Source of the DNA: Bolinopsis microptera
Lineage: Eukaryota > Ctenophora > Tentaculata > Lobata > Bolinopsidae
Length of the DNA stretch: 64,000 nucleotides
Assembly (NCBI RefSeq): GCF_026151205.1
Contig: NC_087074.1
Span: forward strand, 7,247,726 to 7,311,725
Direction: 5' to 3'
Shown here: positions 13,401-28,400 of the stretch, piece after piece
Numbering within the stretch: the stretch's first letter is position 1
Layout: each line of letters starts with the position of its first letter
Position numbers and translations under genes: made by a program
The notes under the pieces: generated by a model
What the model was told of the DNA's origin: nothing
Seen by the model: the letters and a program-made list of their open reading frames with translations, nothing else
The model's database searches: none

Positions 13401-16400
13401 AATTGTCGGTTTTGCAACTAAGTGTTATGTTTACCCCTCCTGCTTTCTTCCTAAGTGTGGTATTCTGGCGTTATAAAATATTACGGACGTTTTTTCACAG
13501 TAATATTAAAATATATAAGAGGAGTAATATTAAAAGTGCGCAATAGTAACACTTATAATATCATATTATTCGACTATCTTATTTTATTCTTATATTATTA
13601 TCTTACAATGTTATTATTTAATAATCAATATAATTAGTTATCAATATAATTAATAATCAGTGATAATTAGTAATAATTAGCAATCAGTCGGACGTTAGTG
13701 AACGTTATAATAAACCACATCATAGTATAACCTTCAGAATCCCAAGCCTTGGGCTATGCTGACAGAGAGAGGTAAAGACACCTACAGACTACTCAAACTT
13801 TGGCTAGATCAACAAAGTGAGTCAACATAATATGTAGAGGGATATTTTAGTGACTTGTTATGTTTTTAAGTATTCGAAACATTTGACTTTTTGTAATTTT
13901 TAACTGACAGTTATTGATAAAATTGTATAAAACATTCTTTAAAAATACTTCGGCTAGATCAACATCATGTTCTGTTTTATAACCTTTGTTTTTGTTGCAG
14001 TGTTGAGTGAAGGAGAAGAAGGTAAAACCGCATCTTACGACGAACGTTTACAAAAACTAGCTTCCGTAACCGGACTACCCATTGACCAGGTCAGAAACCA
14101 ACTTGTCGCCCTTCTAGCTAACTACTTTCACTTTTAGCTAACTACTCTCACTCACGTACTTACTTAACCACCAATCACAGTCTCACTCACAACTATCTCC
14201 AGTCTCTCAGACTCACTCAGATCTATTCCTCGTCACATGACCCGGTCCTGATCACATGACTCAGTCACCAGTCACCCGACTTGCTTTGTAGTGTCTACTA
14301 GCGGGAGAGAGACGTCAGATTATTTCTGCGACACTCTTCTTCCCTCTCTCTCACATTGTCAGCACCGTCTGTCACTCACCTGACATGCCCTTATTTGGAC
14401 ATCATGTGACCTGACGTCACACCAATTGTTTTTGCGTCAAACTATTCGCTCTAATTACTTCAATAGGCAACTAGTTTCACAAAACGAGTAAACTTGTCTC
14501 TACCAACTAGAAGTAGACGTCTCTTTAAATTTAGTAACTCAGCCAAACAATGTTATATTCTCTTGAAACAGTTGACTAACTCAGTCATTTCAAAAGTAGC
14601 CAAATAATCCATTGTCCTAAAACGTTTTACTAACTGCAGTATTCTCCTGAAACTAACATTCCCTTACATTCCCTCGGCTCTCCCTTCGAAACCAATGAAT
14701 AATATTAGATCTTTAAGTTAGATCTGTCATTACATTATAGTCCCATCATATCACTGTTGTTGGTCGGGCCATGTACCGGATATATTATGTGATACCCTCA
14801 AAAGTGTCCTGAGAAAATGGGGGTGATCCTCTACTGTATGGCCCCCCCCGGCCTCCTTAACTCCACAACTTCCTAACACTTGTCCCATCCTCAGGTACAG
14901 AAGTGGTTATCGTTCCATTCTCAAGACGTTACATCACCCCACAACGGTAACGCTAGTCTCTGCGACAGCTTCAACATGAAGCCTGATATTGAGAACCATA
15001 CCTCACCTCTTTTTAGAGACTCTCCAAAGAACGACATGTTGCTGGATCTTACTCGCATTCGCCTCAAAGGTTTGTTGAACTCTTTCTAATCATTTTTTGG
15101 GATATATTTCTTTTTAGTGTGATAACTTGTTTGACACAAAATTTAATCCATTTTATTTGCTTATCGGCAAACGATGACCGAGTCTTCTGAAATAAAACCG
15201 GCTATTAATATAACCGTTAAGTCGTTATCAGTGATATGATAGCGTTATCGAAATTAAAACTAAAATAACGGCCATGTACAATTATTTTATATGAATTGCT
15301 ACATATTATAGAAATTTAATTCAGTTACCAAATCTGAGAAAACATGCAAATTACACATTATAAACTGGTAGTACAAGATCTATGTCAATTGATTGGATAT
15401 ATATACATATATACAATTCTTTTTTGTGGTTTGGAGACAATATTTCAGAAGTTAAACCTTATATAAAAGGTTCAACTTCTGGAATATTGTCTCCAAACCA
15501 CAATCTCACTATAATAAACTGTTATCCCACATCTCATCTTGTCTCATCTTGTGTCTGGGTGTCTAGAGGGTGTCTCTGTAAAGTTAGCACCCAGTACCTG
15601 GTACTGTATCTGAATCTAATAAGTTCAAGTAGGTTGGAATTAGTTCAAGTATTCCACCTCAGTACTCCCAGTAACTACACCCCTGCCCCATTTCACCTGC
15701 CCCTCCAGTATTTCATTAGTGAAGCTCCCACCATAAAATTAACCTCTGATACTATTGACCGATTAGATTGACGAGGATTTAACATTACATTAGGGTGCAG
15801 CATTCAGTCCTTCTTTATTCGTTTATGTTTCACCCCAATCCTAACCTTCAAAACGCATTATAGACCATACTGTCCACCCCACAGACCTGCCCACGTGTTC
15901 TTATCTCAACCACTCAGAGCTGCGCACACGCGTCACATGACTCGTTAACATGCCCACGTGACATGAAGTCGGTAGAGTTGGGGCACCTCCCCGACTACCC
16001 TCACAACGTCACACTCCATTGACTCTCACTTCGCTCCATTGCGAGGTTGAAATGATTGTAATTCTGGGTAACTAGATTTTCCAGTAGTTGGTTGGGCACG
16101 TTAAAACAGCTGGGCAGTGAGGTGTCCCCGGCCTAATCAGATCTGCCAATTGTAGGTCCCATTAGTAGACCAGGAGGGGGCCTGTGATTGGTCAGCAGTG
16201 CAAATACACGTGGTATTAGGGTCACGTGACATGTATCTGAGAGTGGAATATTACTAGGATTCTGTGCTTGAGAGATAGTTAAAGCGGTGTAAACAATAGA
16301 GTAGTAGTCGCACTGTCTGCCTAATCTAACACTTAATCTAACACTTGACGACTTGTGAATATTACAAGACTGCTACAGGTGGAGGCAAAAGGTGTTGTAA

Positions 16401-19400
16401 TGGTAAAATCTAGTGGTAATGGTAAAATCTAGTGGTATCACAAATAATCCACTTGCAGCAGTGGAGCATGTCATGTGACAATCAGTGGAGAGTGCTGAAC
16501 CACATGTTTTAGTTGATAGGACTCGTTACCATAGTGATATTATCTTGTTGCTACGGGAATGTAGTGAGATGAGCACTCCTCTCTCTGACAGCAAAATGCC
16601 TCGCTTTTCTACCCAAGTTCATCTTCTTGCACCTTACTCGATACAGAAAACGGTTGACGGCCTCAGGGCATAATAGATAGCTCAAAGACTTCCCCCTCTG
16701 TATTTCAAGGCTCACAAAGACTTCCTCCTCCTTTGTATCTGTATTTACAAGGCTCACTAATTCTCTAAGATTAACATCCCCCTACCCGTGGGAACTACTA
16801 CATAAACCCTCCAGAGGAGAATATATCTGTTAATTGAACGGGTCCGGAAACCTTTACCAGTGTCAATACCCGAACACAGTGATAACAATAGATTAGAGGA
16901 CCACAAAGCCGGCTACTAGAACACCTCTAGTATTTGAATAAAACCCTCCTGAATCAAACAATACGAGTACCCGGATACGGCTTTGTATTGTTTACTGGAA
17001 ATGAAGCCCTCCCATTGGTTCTTATCTGCCGTTCTGGGCTCTGATTGGTTTAGCAGAGCTGGGCAGTGTGTTTAGACTTTAGTTAGAAGAGTTTTTAAAG
17101 AGTGCAAGACATGAAAACAATGATATTAATAATAGTGAAAGTTTAAATGCCAGTAACGATGACCTTTCTTTTTGTATGTTTCATCACAAAAGAAATAGCG
17201 GATGAAATTTAGGTTTCAACTTTTTTTGTAAGTTTTTATTCAATGTAACTGTTCTCAGTTTTCATTAATTCATCTCAGGTAATTATAAAAAAAAGAGTTA
17301 AATGTAAACTTAACTGTAATTTACTAACTAATTACTAACCACCGTTTGCATTTCAGAAGAAGATATATTGGACCTGTTCAAAAGAGCTCCCGACTGCGAA
17401 GGTTCTTACAACTTTACACAATTTACATCAATTCACATTATATATAAAACAATCTAGCCTCCTCCAAATCTGAAACAATTTCCCCCAAATCATCCCTGTA
17501 AAAACAGTCCGGTGTCTGGACCTAACTCTAACTTTACTCCTGGTAAAAATGTATTTCTCCCCCTCATAAATCCAGCATATTAATCTGGGACGGGAAGGGA
17601 GGTTGGGAGGTTGATTTGATATTATTAGAACAGACTATAACGTAAGATAGTGTAATCGGACCATACCTCCCTCCTCTTATCATCTGATAATCAGAACCAG
17701 CCGATCACTTAAACTAATTGCACTAAATGTTACTACGGCTGGTAATATGAAGGAGCACTCATGATTTGTGGGTACGCTTGGTGAGGGTAGATGGTGGGGT
17801 TGGTGGTGGTTACAACTATGGTATATCGCAGATGGTTGATTTGTAACAGAGAGGTTGTTACTTTTCAGGGCCCCTAATCCTACCTCCCTCAATATGTCAA
17901 TAGTGTGCTTTATAGTCTGGGGTAATTCAGGGTTGTGAGCAGTAGCGATATCAAAACTCTTGTCCTTCTAATCAGAAGATAATCCGTCGGTAATTACGTG
18001 ATTACCCAATAATTAGCTAATTACTTTGTGGAACTATACGGGGGTTTTACGGTAGACAGAACTGAGGTCCACAGAATGAGCCGCCTCATCTCAAATAATG
18101 GTTTGAGCAGTTAAAACCCTGTCCCTTTTTACTCCTTCATCAAACGGTCTGCTACCTATCACTCCTGTTACTGTTAATTCACAGGCGATATCAGGATTAT
18201 CAATGATATTCAATAGTAATAAGACTTTTTATCGTATAACGATATCGGAGGATGAGCTAAGAGGGATTAATTCCTGGTAAACAGTAGCAAGTTTTCCCGC
18301 AGTAGACAAATTAAAACCTAGTTTGGACCATGGTGTTAACCAATAAGCTCGCTCTTATCGCTTTACAAGTCACGTGCCGCCCACGTGCAATGTCACGACG
18401 TGGCCCCAGACTAATTCCCACGCTGGCCTCAACTCTAATCAATAATTTATTACTAATATTGGGGGAATTTACCTGTGGTGTGGGACATGTTTTGATAAAA
18501 CTTGCATGTGAATATTTCCTGAAAAATACGCAGAGTTCCGCCTCATTGGCGTGGAAGCTAAGCAACCGTTAAAAACTTTATTAAAGCGAATGAAGTGTGC
18601 TTATTTTAAATTTATGTGTTATTAAACTGTATCCATGTTAAAGGAAAATCATGCTCATATTCTTAGATTGATATTTTTTAAGTGAGCGAAATCTCTGAAA
18701 ATAATTAATTGAATAAACTCTTCCAGTTAAATCTGAGCGTTTTTCATTTAATTATTTAAATAGAGCATTAATTATTAAACCAGGTTTTACTGTCCACGTC
18801 GACAAGCGACATTAGTGAAGTTACCTGACTGGAATCTAAATTAAGAATCTTAAAGTTGAGCTTTTTAATGGCCAAATGGACTTCCTCATTCCTCAAGGTT
18901 AAATTTCTGCTGCATAGTTTGCAGATGGTACTTCCAAATATTAATAACCTGGTTTCTTTACAGCAACAGAGATCTGCACCCAGTACGCTGAACGAGTTAA
19001 CTTGTGGATAGCACGTGGGCAACTTCCTCTCGACAGAGGAGATCAGCGGGGAAGTGAGGAGGGAGATCGAGAAACATTCCATCTCACAGGGAATGTTCAG
19101 TCAGAAAATATTGAGGAGAAAACAGGCTACTTTGTCAGGTTCGTCTAAAGTTTTGAAACACCCTGTAGTTGTATGTGGTTTGTGGTTATACCATCACCAG
19201 GTTTAACTGTTCATCCACTTAGTTTTAGCTTGACGTTATATTTAAGGATTAAAGTTGTAAAAGTGAATATTGATTGCGGCTAATCAGGGATAAACTGTTC
19301 GGAAATTTCACTTGGGAAATATTTTGTTCCTAGCATATCTTCACCGTGTTTGGACAACAGTAGATATTTGATTGTCTTGCATCGCTGACCATACCAACCA

Positions 19401-22400
19401 GATAGATTGTATCAAGGTGGTTCTGATTTAGTTTCTGTTAATCCGTTAGGGTGGGGTCTGGAAGCTGTTAGGGACACTAACTTTCTGTGTTAGTTCCACT
19501 TGAGCGCCCCTCAAAAACAAACTGCACTTGCAATTCACTTCACACCACGTGCAGTACACTTCACACCACGTGCAGTACACTTACCACCTGCAGTACACTT
19601 CACACCACGTGCAGTACACTTCACACCACGTGCAGTACACTTACCACCTGCAGTACACTTCACACCACGTGCAGTACACTTCACACCACGTGCAGTGCAC
19701 TTCACACCACGTGCAGTACACTTCACACCACGTGTTCTATTCCCCCTACTTAACGTCATGGTTGGCTTGGCCCCAGGGGAGATCTCAGATGGCCTGTCAT
19801 TGGATTAGGAAACCCTAGATCTCATCCTGATACAATGTATCACCCTCGTCTAATTAAGAGAGTGCTGGTGCTGATAGTATCTATATCTCATTACTGTTAC
19901 AAGTGGGACACGGTGCACGGAGTTAGTCATCCTAAAAACTATTAGACTAGGTGTGACTGTAACTCTGTATCGGGTTTCTAGCAGAGGGTGAGAGATATCT
20001 AACAGGAACTGTGGCCTGTGATCCCGTCCCGATATATTAATTGAGTTTCAGTTTTCTTATTGGTAAGTTAGTGGTTCCATTACCGACCCCTGAAATAGTT
20101 ATTTTCTCATCTCATTTACTGGTTTCTAATCGGTAAAAGACAGGGGGAGGGGGATTACATGGCTGTAAGTGTGGGATGGTTATTATCGGCGGTACCTCAT
20201 AGTATTGGGAAAGGAACTGAGAGATTTAGGGTAGAGATCATCTGCTGAGAGCTGTTTTCAGTTCTCAGGACCTTAAAGGTCAATATGATAGTTATTCATT
20301 ATTACTATTAGTGGGATAGTTTAGTTGTCGATGCCATGGCATTTATAAAAGTGGTAAAATGATTATCAACGACTTTGACAGAAAATGGAAATACGTGAAT
20401 ATGGTTTAAAGTCAGAAGGTACCAAATTGTACGCTGCTAAAATCTGATGTACCCATTCTGACAGCTGAAGTTGAGTGGAATAGTCAATATTTGGCTCCAC
20501 CCAACTTCCGCAATCCTCAAATATTCCTAATATTGTCCGGTGATAACGGTAGCAGCTCCTCAAGTCTGAACTCGATTTAAAGTTCATTTAAAGTTGTCAC
20601 AACAACAAAAACCCTAATCATATTTCCCTGGCCAGACTGAATATTTCTTATCGGCCGGCCGCTCCGAAATTCACTTATAGAAAATCAATTTATTTCCAAT
20701 GGCCGGAAAGCCCGGTTAACTCCTTCAGAAATATATTCATCTATCGATTATCTTTTTATCAGTTTTCAAACCGTCGAGACTCTCCAGTAACCTGATGTAC
20801 TTATTACATTAGTACACCATAATTTGTAATCGTCTGTTGAGAGCCGTGTAAATTTACCCGTATTTCATCACACCTTTCTGAGAACTTCTCAGTATTTACC
20901 ATGAAATAAACTTCACAAGTACTAAAGGTTCAGCTGGCTCTACTTTGTACAGGAACAAGCTTTATTTCGTAGTTTCAGTGTTTACATTTGAAATTACCCT
21001 CGCTGGAGAGAAAGAATGAGGCAGCACGAGCAGCGATGATTAGTGCAATTACTCGCTAGCAAGTAAACTGTGATGTTTACTAACTATTTTATTGGTTCCT
21101 AAGTGTTATTAAGTGTTAGTCAGTAACAACACGATAATGATTCCTACTTCATACCCCCTTACAACAACATCCTCACATTCAATACCAGAAATACTGCAGA
21201 ACTACTTTTATTCTTTTAATGATAACCCTCGGCTCTCAAAGATAATAATATCTGAGCCACCCCAAAGTCTCTGTTGGCGACGACTACAACCATCAACTTA
21301 AGTTTTATTGATAATCTACTGATTTTATAAAGAAAAATATTCTCGCAGAGTTATCTGAGCCGGCTCAGTTGGCGACCCATTATAACTAGTAACTATTAAC
21401 CTGGCGCTCTGCCAATCAGAAGACTCTATTCTACTCGCTGATCTCTGCAAACAGTCTAGCATTTGTTAACTGGGTATAACATTGTGTACTATATAATTTA
21501 GCATTAAATAAGTCGATCAGGTTGGGATTATTAGCGCATAATAATCGGATTATCAAGTAGAATTAGTAATGTAACATATTATTCTGATATTCTGAAACAA
21601 ACCGTTCAGTCACATGACTCAACTTGTAGTCTTGATCGGACCTGATAATTAACACGTGTTTTCATCGGACCTGATAATTCGTGTGTTACACGATTACCGG
21701 CATCATTTGGGACTTCCTGTTCTTCATATACGAAACTGATGCATAACTAGGTCACGTGACTAATGATTGGTCACGTGCCGATTGCTCATTCCCAACTGGC
21801 CGATTGCTTAGAATACTGTGCTCTGATTGAACGATCGGTAAAAATACTGTCCTGTTATTGGCTGATCGGGTAGAATACAGCGCTCTGATTGGCTGATCGG
21901 GTAGAATACAGCGCTCTGATTGGCTGATCGGGTAGAATACAGCGCTCTGATTGGCTCCACCCCACCAATAATGAGATTACAGGTCTATGTCTGAGCAGTG
22001 AATGTCTTGTGATGCAGACGTCACGGAATGAGGTTAGTTTGCGAATTTGAGCACCGAGACTGACTTGAGATAACACCTCCCCTTCTTCATTGTTTCTTAA
22101 CTTATCAAACATTTTATTAAGAATTTAAACGAGTTTCGAGGATATATTTGAGTCAGAAATAAGACAATAATTGTTGCATTCTCCATCCTGATAATATGGT
22201 ATGACTGTTAAGCAGTATGGTGTCTGTGATAAGACAGGTTATTTAGAGTTTTATAGTCTTCTAATATTTATTAATGCAATAACATGCACAGCTAAGTAAT
22301 CGATCAACATTTATCATGGGAACCTTGTGGTCAACATTTAACACACAAAATATTAAGCTCCTTCATAAATCATATTGGACTCATTATTTACTCAATAATA

Positions 22401-25400
22401 TCACAGCAACAGTACTTCTTACTAAGTTACTATAATGTTTAATAATAATAGTGGAATATCGAAGGAAACGTGTTTAAATTGACGTCCTGTAAGTGGATGA
22501 TACTAATATGTTAATATCGCGTAATCTGTGAGAAGACATCAGAATCAGGATATTTGAAAACATTACCTCATTAAATTATTTGTTTTCGTGGGATTCTCGT
22601 TAAAGTTGTAAAGTTGAACACGTGATGCAAAGTGCAGTTACATAATAAGATTGGAACATGTGAACAGAAAGAGAGCGTGCTGGAATGGAACCAAGTTTAT
22701 CTCATGTGTTATTATAGCAGAATAATAACTGTGAGGCCGGTGTGGTTAAGATTACGATAGTCAATGGCATTTAGGGGTCACATGTTAAAAACATCTCTTA
22801 AGGGGGCCGGGGGGGGGGGGTCTTCATCAAAATTCTCTCGAAATCGACTTAATAGTTGTTTCTGATAGAGGGGAGTGATATCTATCAGATGCTTTTGGTC
22901 CCATGGAAAAATATTGTTCCTAGCCGAAATTATCGCCTGTCTAAGGTCAGCGCTTATGTGTAATTGTATTGCGCGAGCGATTTTCAATCGCAAATTCTGA
23001 AAATCGAGTATAAAAATCTATCTTCTCTCACATTTTTTGAGCAATCACCCTGAAACTTTCAGGATATGTTCTAGGGACCATTTAGAAGAGAATGATCATA
23101 CAAAATTTTGAGATAGGCCTTTAAAAATTTTTTATTCAATTTTGAAAATCTTGGACCTCAAAAAATCGTAAAAAAACGAGGTCCAAGATTTTCAAAATTG
23201 AATAAAAAATTTTTAAAGGCCTATCTCAAAATTTTGTATGATCATTCTCTTCTAAATGGTCCCTAGAACATATCCTGAAAGTTTCGGGGTGATTGCTCAA
23301 AAAATGTGGGAGAAGATAGATTTTTAGACTCGATTTTCAGAATTTGCGATTGAAAATCGCTCGCGCAATACAATTACACATAAGCACTGACCTTAGACCA
23401 GCGATAATTTCGGCTAGGAACAGTATTTTTCCATGGGATCAAAAGCATCTGATAGATATCACTCCCCTCTATCAGAAACAACTATAAAGTCGATTTCGAG
23501 ATAATTTTGATGAAGACCCCCCCGGCCCCCTTAACTGTGCCAAATTTCTCCACAAAAAGGGGCCTCTTCTGAGGTGGAAGGTTTGTTGAGTCTTCTACTT
23601 TCTTACCCTGAAAAGGACACAAGGATTCACTAGAATTTATAATTTGTTTTTGTTACCCTGACATCACTTTTAGTGACATAGCCAGAATGCAGCTATCAAT
23701 GACGAGTTTCTAACAAAATGAACCGCTTGAGCTCTCTAACCAAGTTACCATGGCAATCAATCCTTGAAGACCGCCCCAACCACCCTTCAGTTAGGTACCA
23801 TTTTATAACCTGTATTTGAAAGGAGGACCAAGTAGTGAGTAGTGAGTAGTGAGTAGTGAGTAGTGAGTAGTGAGTAGCGAGTAGACTCATTTTACGGTTG
23901 TACGGTTATCTGTTCAGAACTAAAACGATCTACGCCGCCCCGTTTATTTCATTAACCCCCACATTGATCAACTCATGTCTGGTCAATCAATGAACTTAGC
24001 CAGCTAACCTCTGCTGTCTGAACCTATTCTAGTTCTAGAGGGAGAGTGACAGCTGGTTCTACATCTCTCTGTTTTTATTGGCGGGTTATAACCCCTGTTA
24101 TTCCACATGAGATGGTCTCTGCGATAGTTGCCATGGTTACCATCACCTTTATCATAGTTATCTGGTTTTAGGGACATTAAAACTCAAATTATAACTGTAT
24201 ATTTGGTAGCTTGATCACAATGTCGCTTTGTCATGAACTGAAATATTGCTTTTCAAATAATCCACTGTGTCTTATAATGGTGGTTATACGGTGGTATACA
24301 GTGGTTACCAGGTCCGTCTAAATTGTTCCTCTGAGGGGGCACGTGGGCAGAATACCCTCCTCTGATTGGTCCGCCAGTTCTGACAACACCCCTCGTTGGT
24401 TACCATCGGAACCGGCCTGTTCGCGTCGTGAATTCCTCTAATTATAATCAGTAGTTGAATTACCGCACGTGCGAACTACAAAGATAGTTGATAGTCAGCG
24501 CACTTCACACTTTCAGTACTTCAGTACATCTTCACATGTGAGAGTGTCCGCTCAAAGAGCGTGGAGTGTCCCGCTCAAAGGGGCCAGGAAGGGGGCCCGG
24601 AGTCTAATATTATTGCAAATATGCTAATTAAGGACTCGTTAATTAGACCACTCTTATCACTTGCTTGTTTTAATTACACCCCCTTTAGACCGCCTCCTTT
24701 ACCAAACACGGCCTGGTCAGTTTTAATCTGGGAACTATCGGGCTTTAAAATAGTGGCAAACAGGGCTTCCTGCCTCAACTGAAGGTCACCAGTGGTTATT
24801 GCCTCGACTGAAGGTCACCAGTGGTTCTTGCCACAACTGATGGTCACCAGTAGTTCTTGCCTCAACTGAAGGTCACCAGTGGTTCTTGCCTCAACTGAAG
24901 GTTACCAGTAGTTCTTGTCACAACTGAAGGTCACCAGTGGTTCTTGCCTCAACTGAAGGTCACCAGTGGTTCTTGTCACAACTGAAGGTCACCAGTGGTT
25001 CTTGCCTCAACTGAAGGTCACCAGTGGTTCTTGCCTCAACTGAAGGTCACCAGTGGTTCTTACCACAACTGATGGTCACCAGTGGTTCTTGCCTTAACTG
25101 AAGGTCACCCCATATCGGTTATTCTTCCCTTGTGATAGAAGGCCAGATGCCAGTGGTTCCTGCTTCATGATTGAAGGCCAGATGCTGGCCACCCGCGAAG
25201 AAGATTCTGGATCTTAATCATAGCTATTGGCCTTCTTGCAGTTACTACTCTCTATCAAATAATCACTTGGTCGGTTAGCTCGGATCTATCATAAACTGCC
25301 TCTCAATCAGAGACTGAACTTTAATGAACTATAACATGCGCTTTTACGTGGATTAGTGTCGACCCACATTTTTAGTCCATTTTATTATAATGGCCTGTTT

Positions 25401-28400
25401 AGTGGTTAACTATCACGTGAAGGTCCCTCTGTTGAAACTACAATCACCATGGTAACCATAACATCCATGGTAACCACAACCTGGCGGCGCTTGTCAGACT
25501 ACTATGGGGCACTCCAAATCAACGACTTTTTTATTCCGCGTCACTCAAACGAGCTTTTGGATCGGATAACGGGGTAACCATGGTAATCATGGCAACCATA
25601 CGAGCCTGCGATAGTTCTTCAGGGGACGGTATACAGAATAGTAGCTCAGACGGCTGTAGCAGTATATATATAGTATACGGCTGCAACTATCCGATCAATT
25701 TATTGCTCAGTCTCAGACATGTCACTATTACTTCCTCGTCATATATCGACACGGGCAACCATCATTATTAGGAACCATCACTATTAGGTACCATTACTAT
25801 TAGGAACCATCACCACTGGTAACCATCATTACAGGCAACAGTTAGTGGCTACAATCACTACTGTGAACCATCACCGTACTTCACCGTACTTCACCGTACT
25901 TCACCAGCCTCCCCCAGTTCAGTGTTTCACCCTACTTCACCAGCCTCCCCCAGTTCAGTGTTTCACCCTACTTCACCACATCCCCCAGTTCAGTGTTCCA
26001 CCCTACTTCACCAGCCTCCCCCAGTTCAGTGTTTCACCCTACTTCACCAGCCTCCCCCAGTTCAGTGTTTCACCCTACTTCACCAGCCTCCCCCAGTTCA
26101 GTGTTTCACTGTACTTCACCAGCCTCCCCCAGTTCAGTGTTTCACCCTACTTCACCAGCCTCCCCCAGTTCAGTGTTTCACCCTACTTCACCAGCCTCCC
26201 CCAGTTCAGTGTTTCACCCTACTTCACCAGCCTCCCCCAGTTCAGTGTTTCACCCTACTTCACCAGCCTCCCCCAGTTCAGTGTTTCACCCTACTTCACC
26301 AGCCTCCCCCAGTTCAGTGTTTCACCCTACTTCACCAGCTTCCCCCAGTTCAGTGTTTCACCCTACTTCACCAGCCTCCCCCAGTTCAGTGTTTCACCGT
26401 ACTTCACCAGCCTCCCCCAGTTCAGTGTTTCACCCTACTTCACCAGCCTCCCCCAGTTCAGTGTTTCACCCTACTTCACCAGCCTCCCCCAGTTCAGTGT
26501 TTCACCCTACTTCACCAGCCTCCCCCAGTTCAGTGTTTCACCCTACTTCACCAGCCTCCCCCAGTTCAGTGTTTCACCCTACTTCACCAGCCTCCCCCAG
26601 TTCAGTGTTTCACCCTACTTCACCACATCCCCCAGTTCAGTGTTTCACCCTACTTCACCAGCCTCCCCCAGTTCAGTGTTTCACCCTACTTCACCAGCCT
26701 CCCCCAGTTCAGTGTTTCACCCTACTTCACCAGCCTCCCCCAGTTCAGTGTTTCACCCTACTTCACCACATCCCTGCACACGCACTATACCTACTCACTG
26801 ATATATCAACTGGGAGAGTCCACTCTCTGGACCAATCAGCGCTCAGCACTACTCTCCTTCCTCCAATCACAGAGCAGACCAGGTCACGTGACAGGTCACA
26901 AATGGAGTCTGAGCTCGCGGGTCACACCCGATACGGGTCTCGTTGGGAGGCTAGCGTGCACTTACAGGATTTTAGGGGTCCTTATAGATAAGTAGCAATA
27001 GTATTATATAAGTAGTGTGAGCTAAATATTGGTAGCTTCTTACTGTTACTCTATTAGTGCAGAATATATCTGTTAACATAGCATGTCAATAACATAACAA
27101 GAGAGATACCCCACATTGTTAGCTACCCAACCTGTGTTAAATCACTCGGATTAAAGAGTTTCCAGTCGAGAGATCCAGTTCAGAGCAAATATTAAACTGT
27201 TTAGTATTTAGTAACGTGTAATGGGTATATATGAGTATTTATGATACTGTGTATGATCTAAAACATGTATCTAAAACATTGGTTAAAGAGCTCCCTACAA
27301 CTTCTGTTAAATTCAGTGATACTGACAGGTTGTGGAACTGACGTTTAGAGGTTGTTTTTATAACTATTTTGGAAGCGCATACTGTGATCTGTGCTTTAGG
27401 GTATTGGTATGAGTTTAAGTAGATACGTGGTATAACAGACTATCATCATGCAATCAGAATGCAATCATTCATATCCTCAAGGTGGATAGGTCCACAAGAA
27501 ACGGGGTAAATTCATCTTTAAATTCGGGAGATAAATTTTAGTTAGTTGAATATGTTCAATTTCCCAACCCTTTTACTGGCTACCAACCCGCATAAACCCC
27601 CCATATATAGCCGATATTTATCAGTCCAAAGATTATATCTGTGGACCGGAAGTCTCCACCTAGATTTTTTCAAGTAAAATGAACAATTTAGGGAGACTCA
27701 ATAAGTCAATATAGTTGCGGTTATGTGTTGGGAGGAATAGTGTTAGTAAAAGTAATTGCTATCATGGTAACAAGGCCAGTTACCTAGGTAAAAGTAATTG
27801 CTATCATGGTAACGCTGATAAAATTCTCTCACGATACACCGCTGCAACTTCCGATATACGAGAGTTAAGTTCGGTGGCAGCTGATTTATTATTAATAAAA
27901 CTAATTAGATTTAGTATTATCTATTGTATTGTTTGAGAGCGTGTCAATTATCTGTCAATTAGTGAGGGAGGGAAACTTCACCGCATATTCCGGCTATCTT
28001 CTGACCCTGTTCCGGGGTTGCCCGCCCCGTCTAAAATACAATCTCTCTGCTGCGACTACGTCTTTTCAAGGTGGGACCTGGTATTATAAAGGAGTCGTGG
28101 TTAAGTAAAGGGGTGTCTAACACGTGTTTTAAGTTAGGATTTAGTAAAAGTAGCGATTGTAACGTTAGCCCCCAGAGAGGAGTGGTATAAGTTAATCTAA
28201 CTATTTAAGTATTCTAGATTTACGTGCCCTATACAGTATAACCACTATTTAAAAACACACATTTCTTAGAATTGTACCACATCTCCAAGATCCAGTTACG
28301 TTGGTGAAGCTAAAAACTTTTAAATTGTTTTAAACATGCAAGTTAGTCTAGGTCTTGCCATAAATTGTAGAATCCCCAAATCTCTAAAATTTAACTTGCT

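Noticed and set aside
18964-19036. Alternative acceptor for CUT exon 7 at 18963
   Set aside because: In the frame of CUT2 it meets TAG at 19009-19011, and the other frames do not give the CUT sequence. The acceptor at 19036 fits the phase and has a better pyrimidine tract.
19487-19818. Open frames on both strands (74-102 codons)
   Set aside because: They are artefacts of the 21/18-bp minisatellite.
23696-23890. 64-codon minus-strand frame with repeated SLLTTHY
   Set aside because: It is a product of the 7-bp repeat.
25845-26995. Three overlapping open frames of 318-357 codons
   Set aside because: They are produced by a stop-free 36-bp tandem repeat and have no independent coding character.
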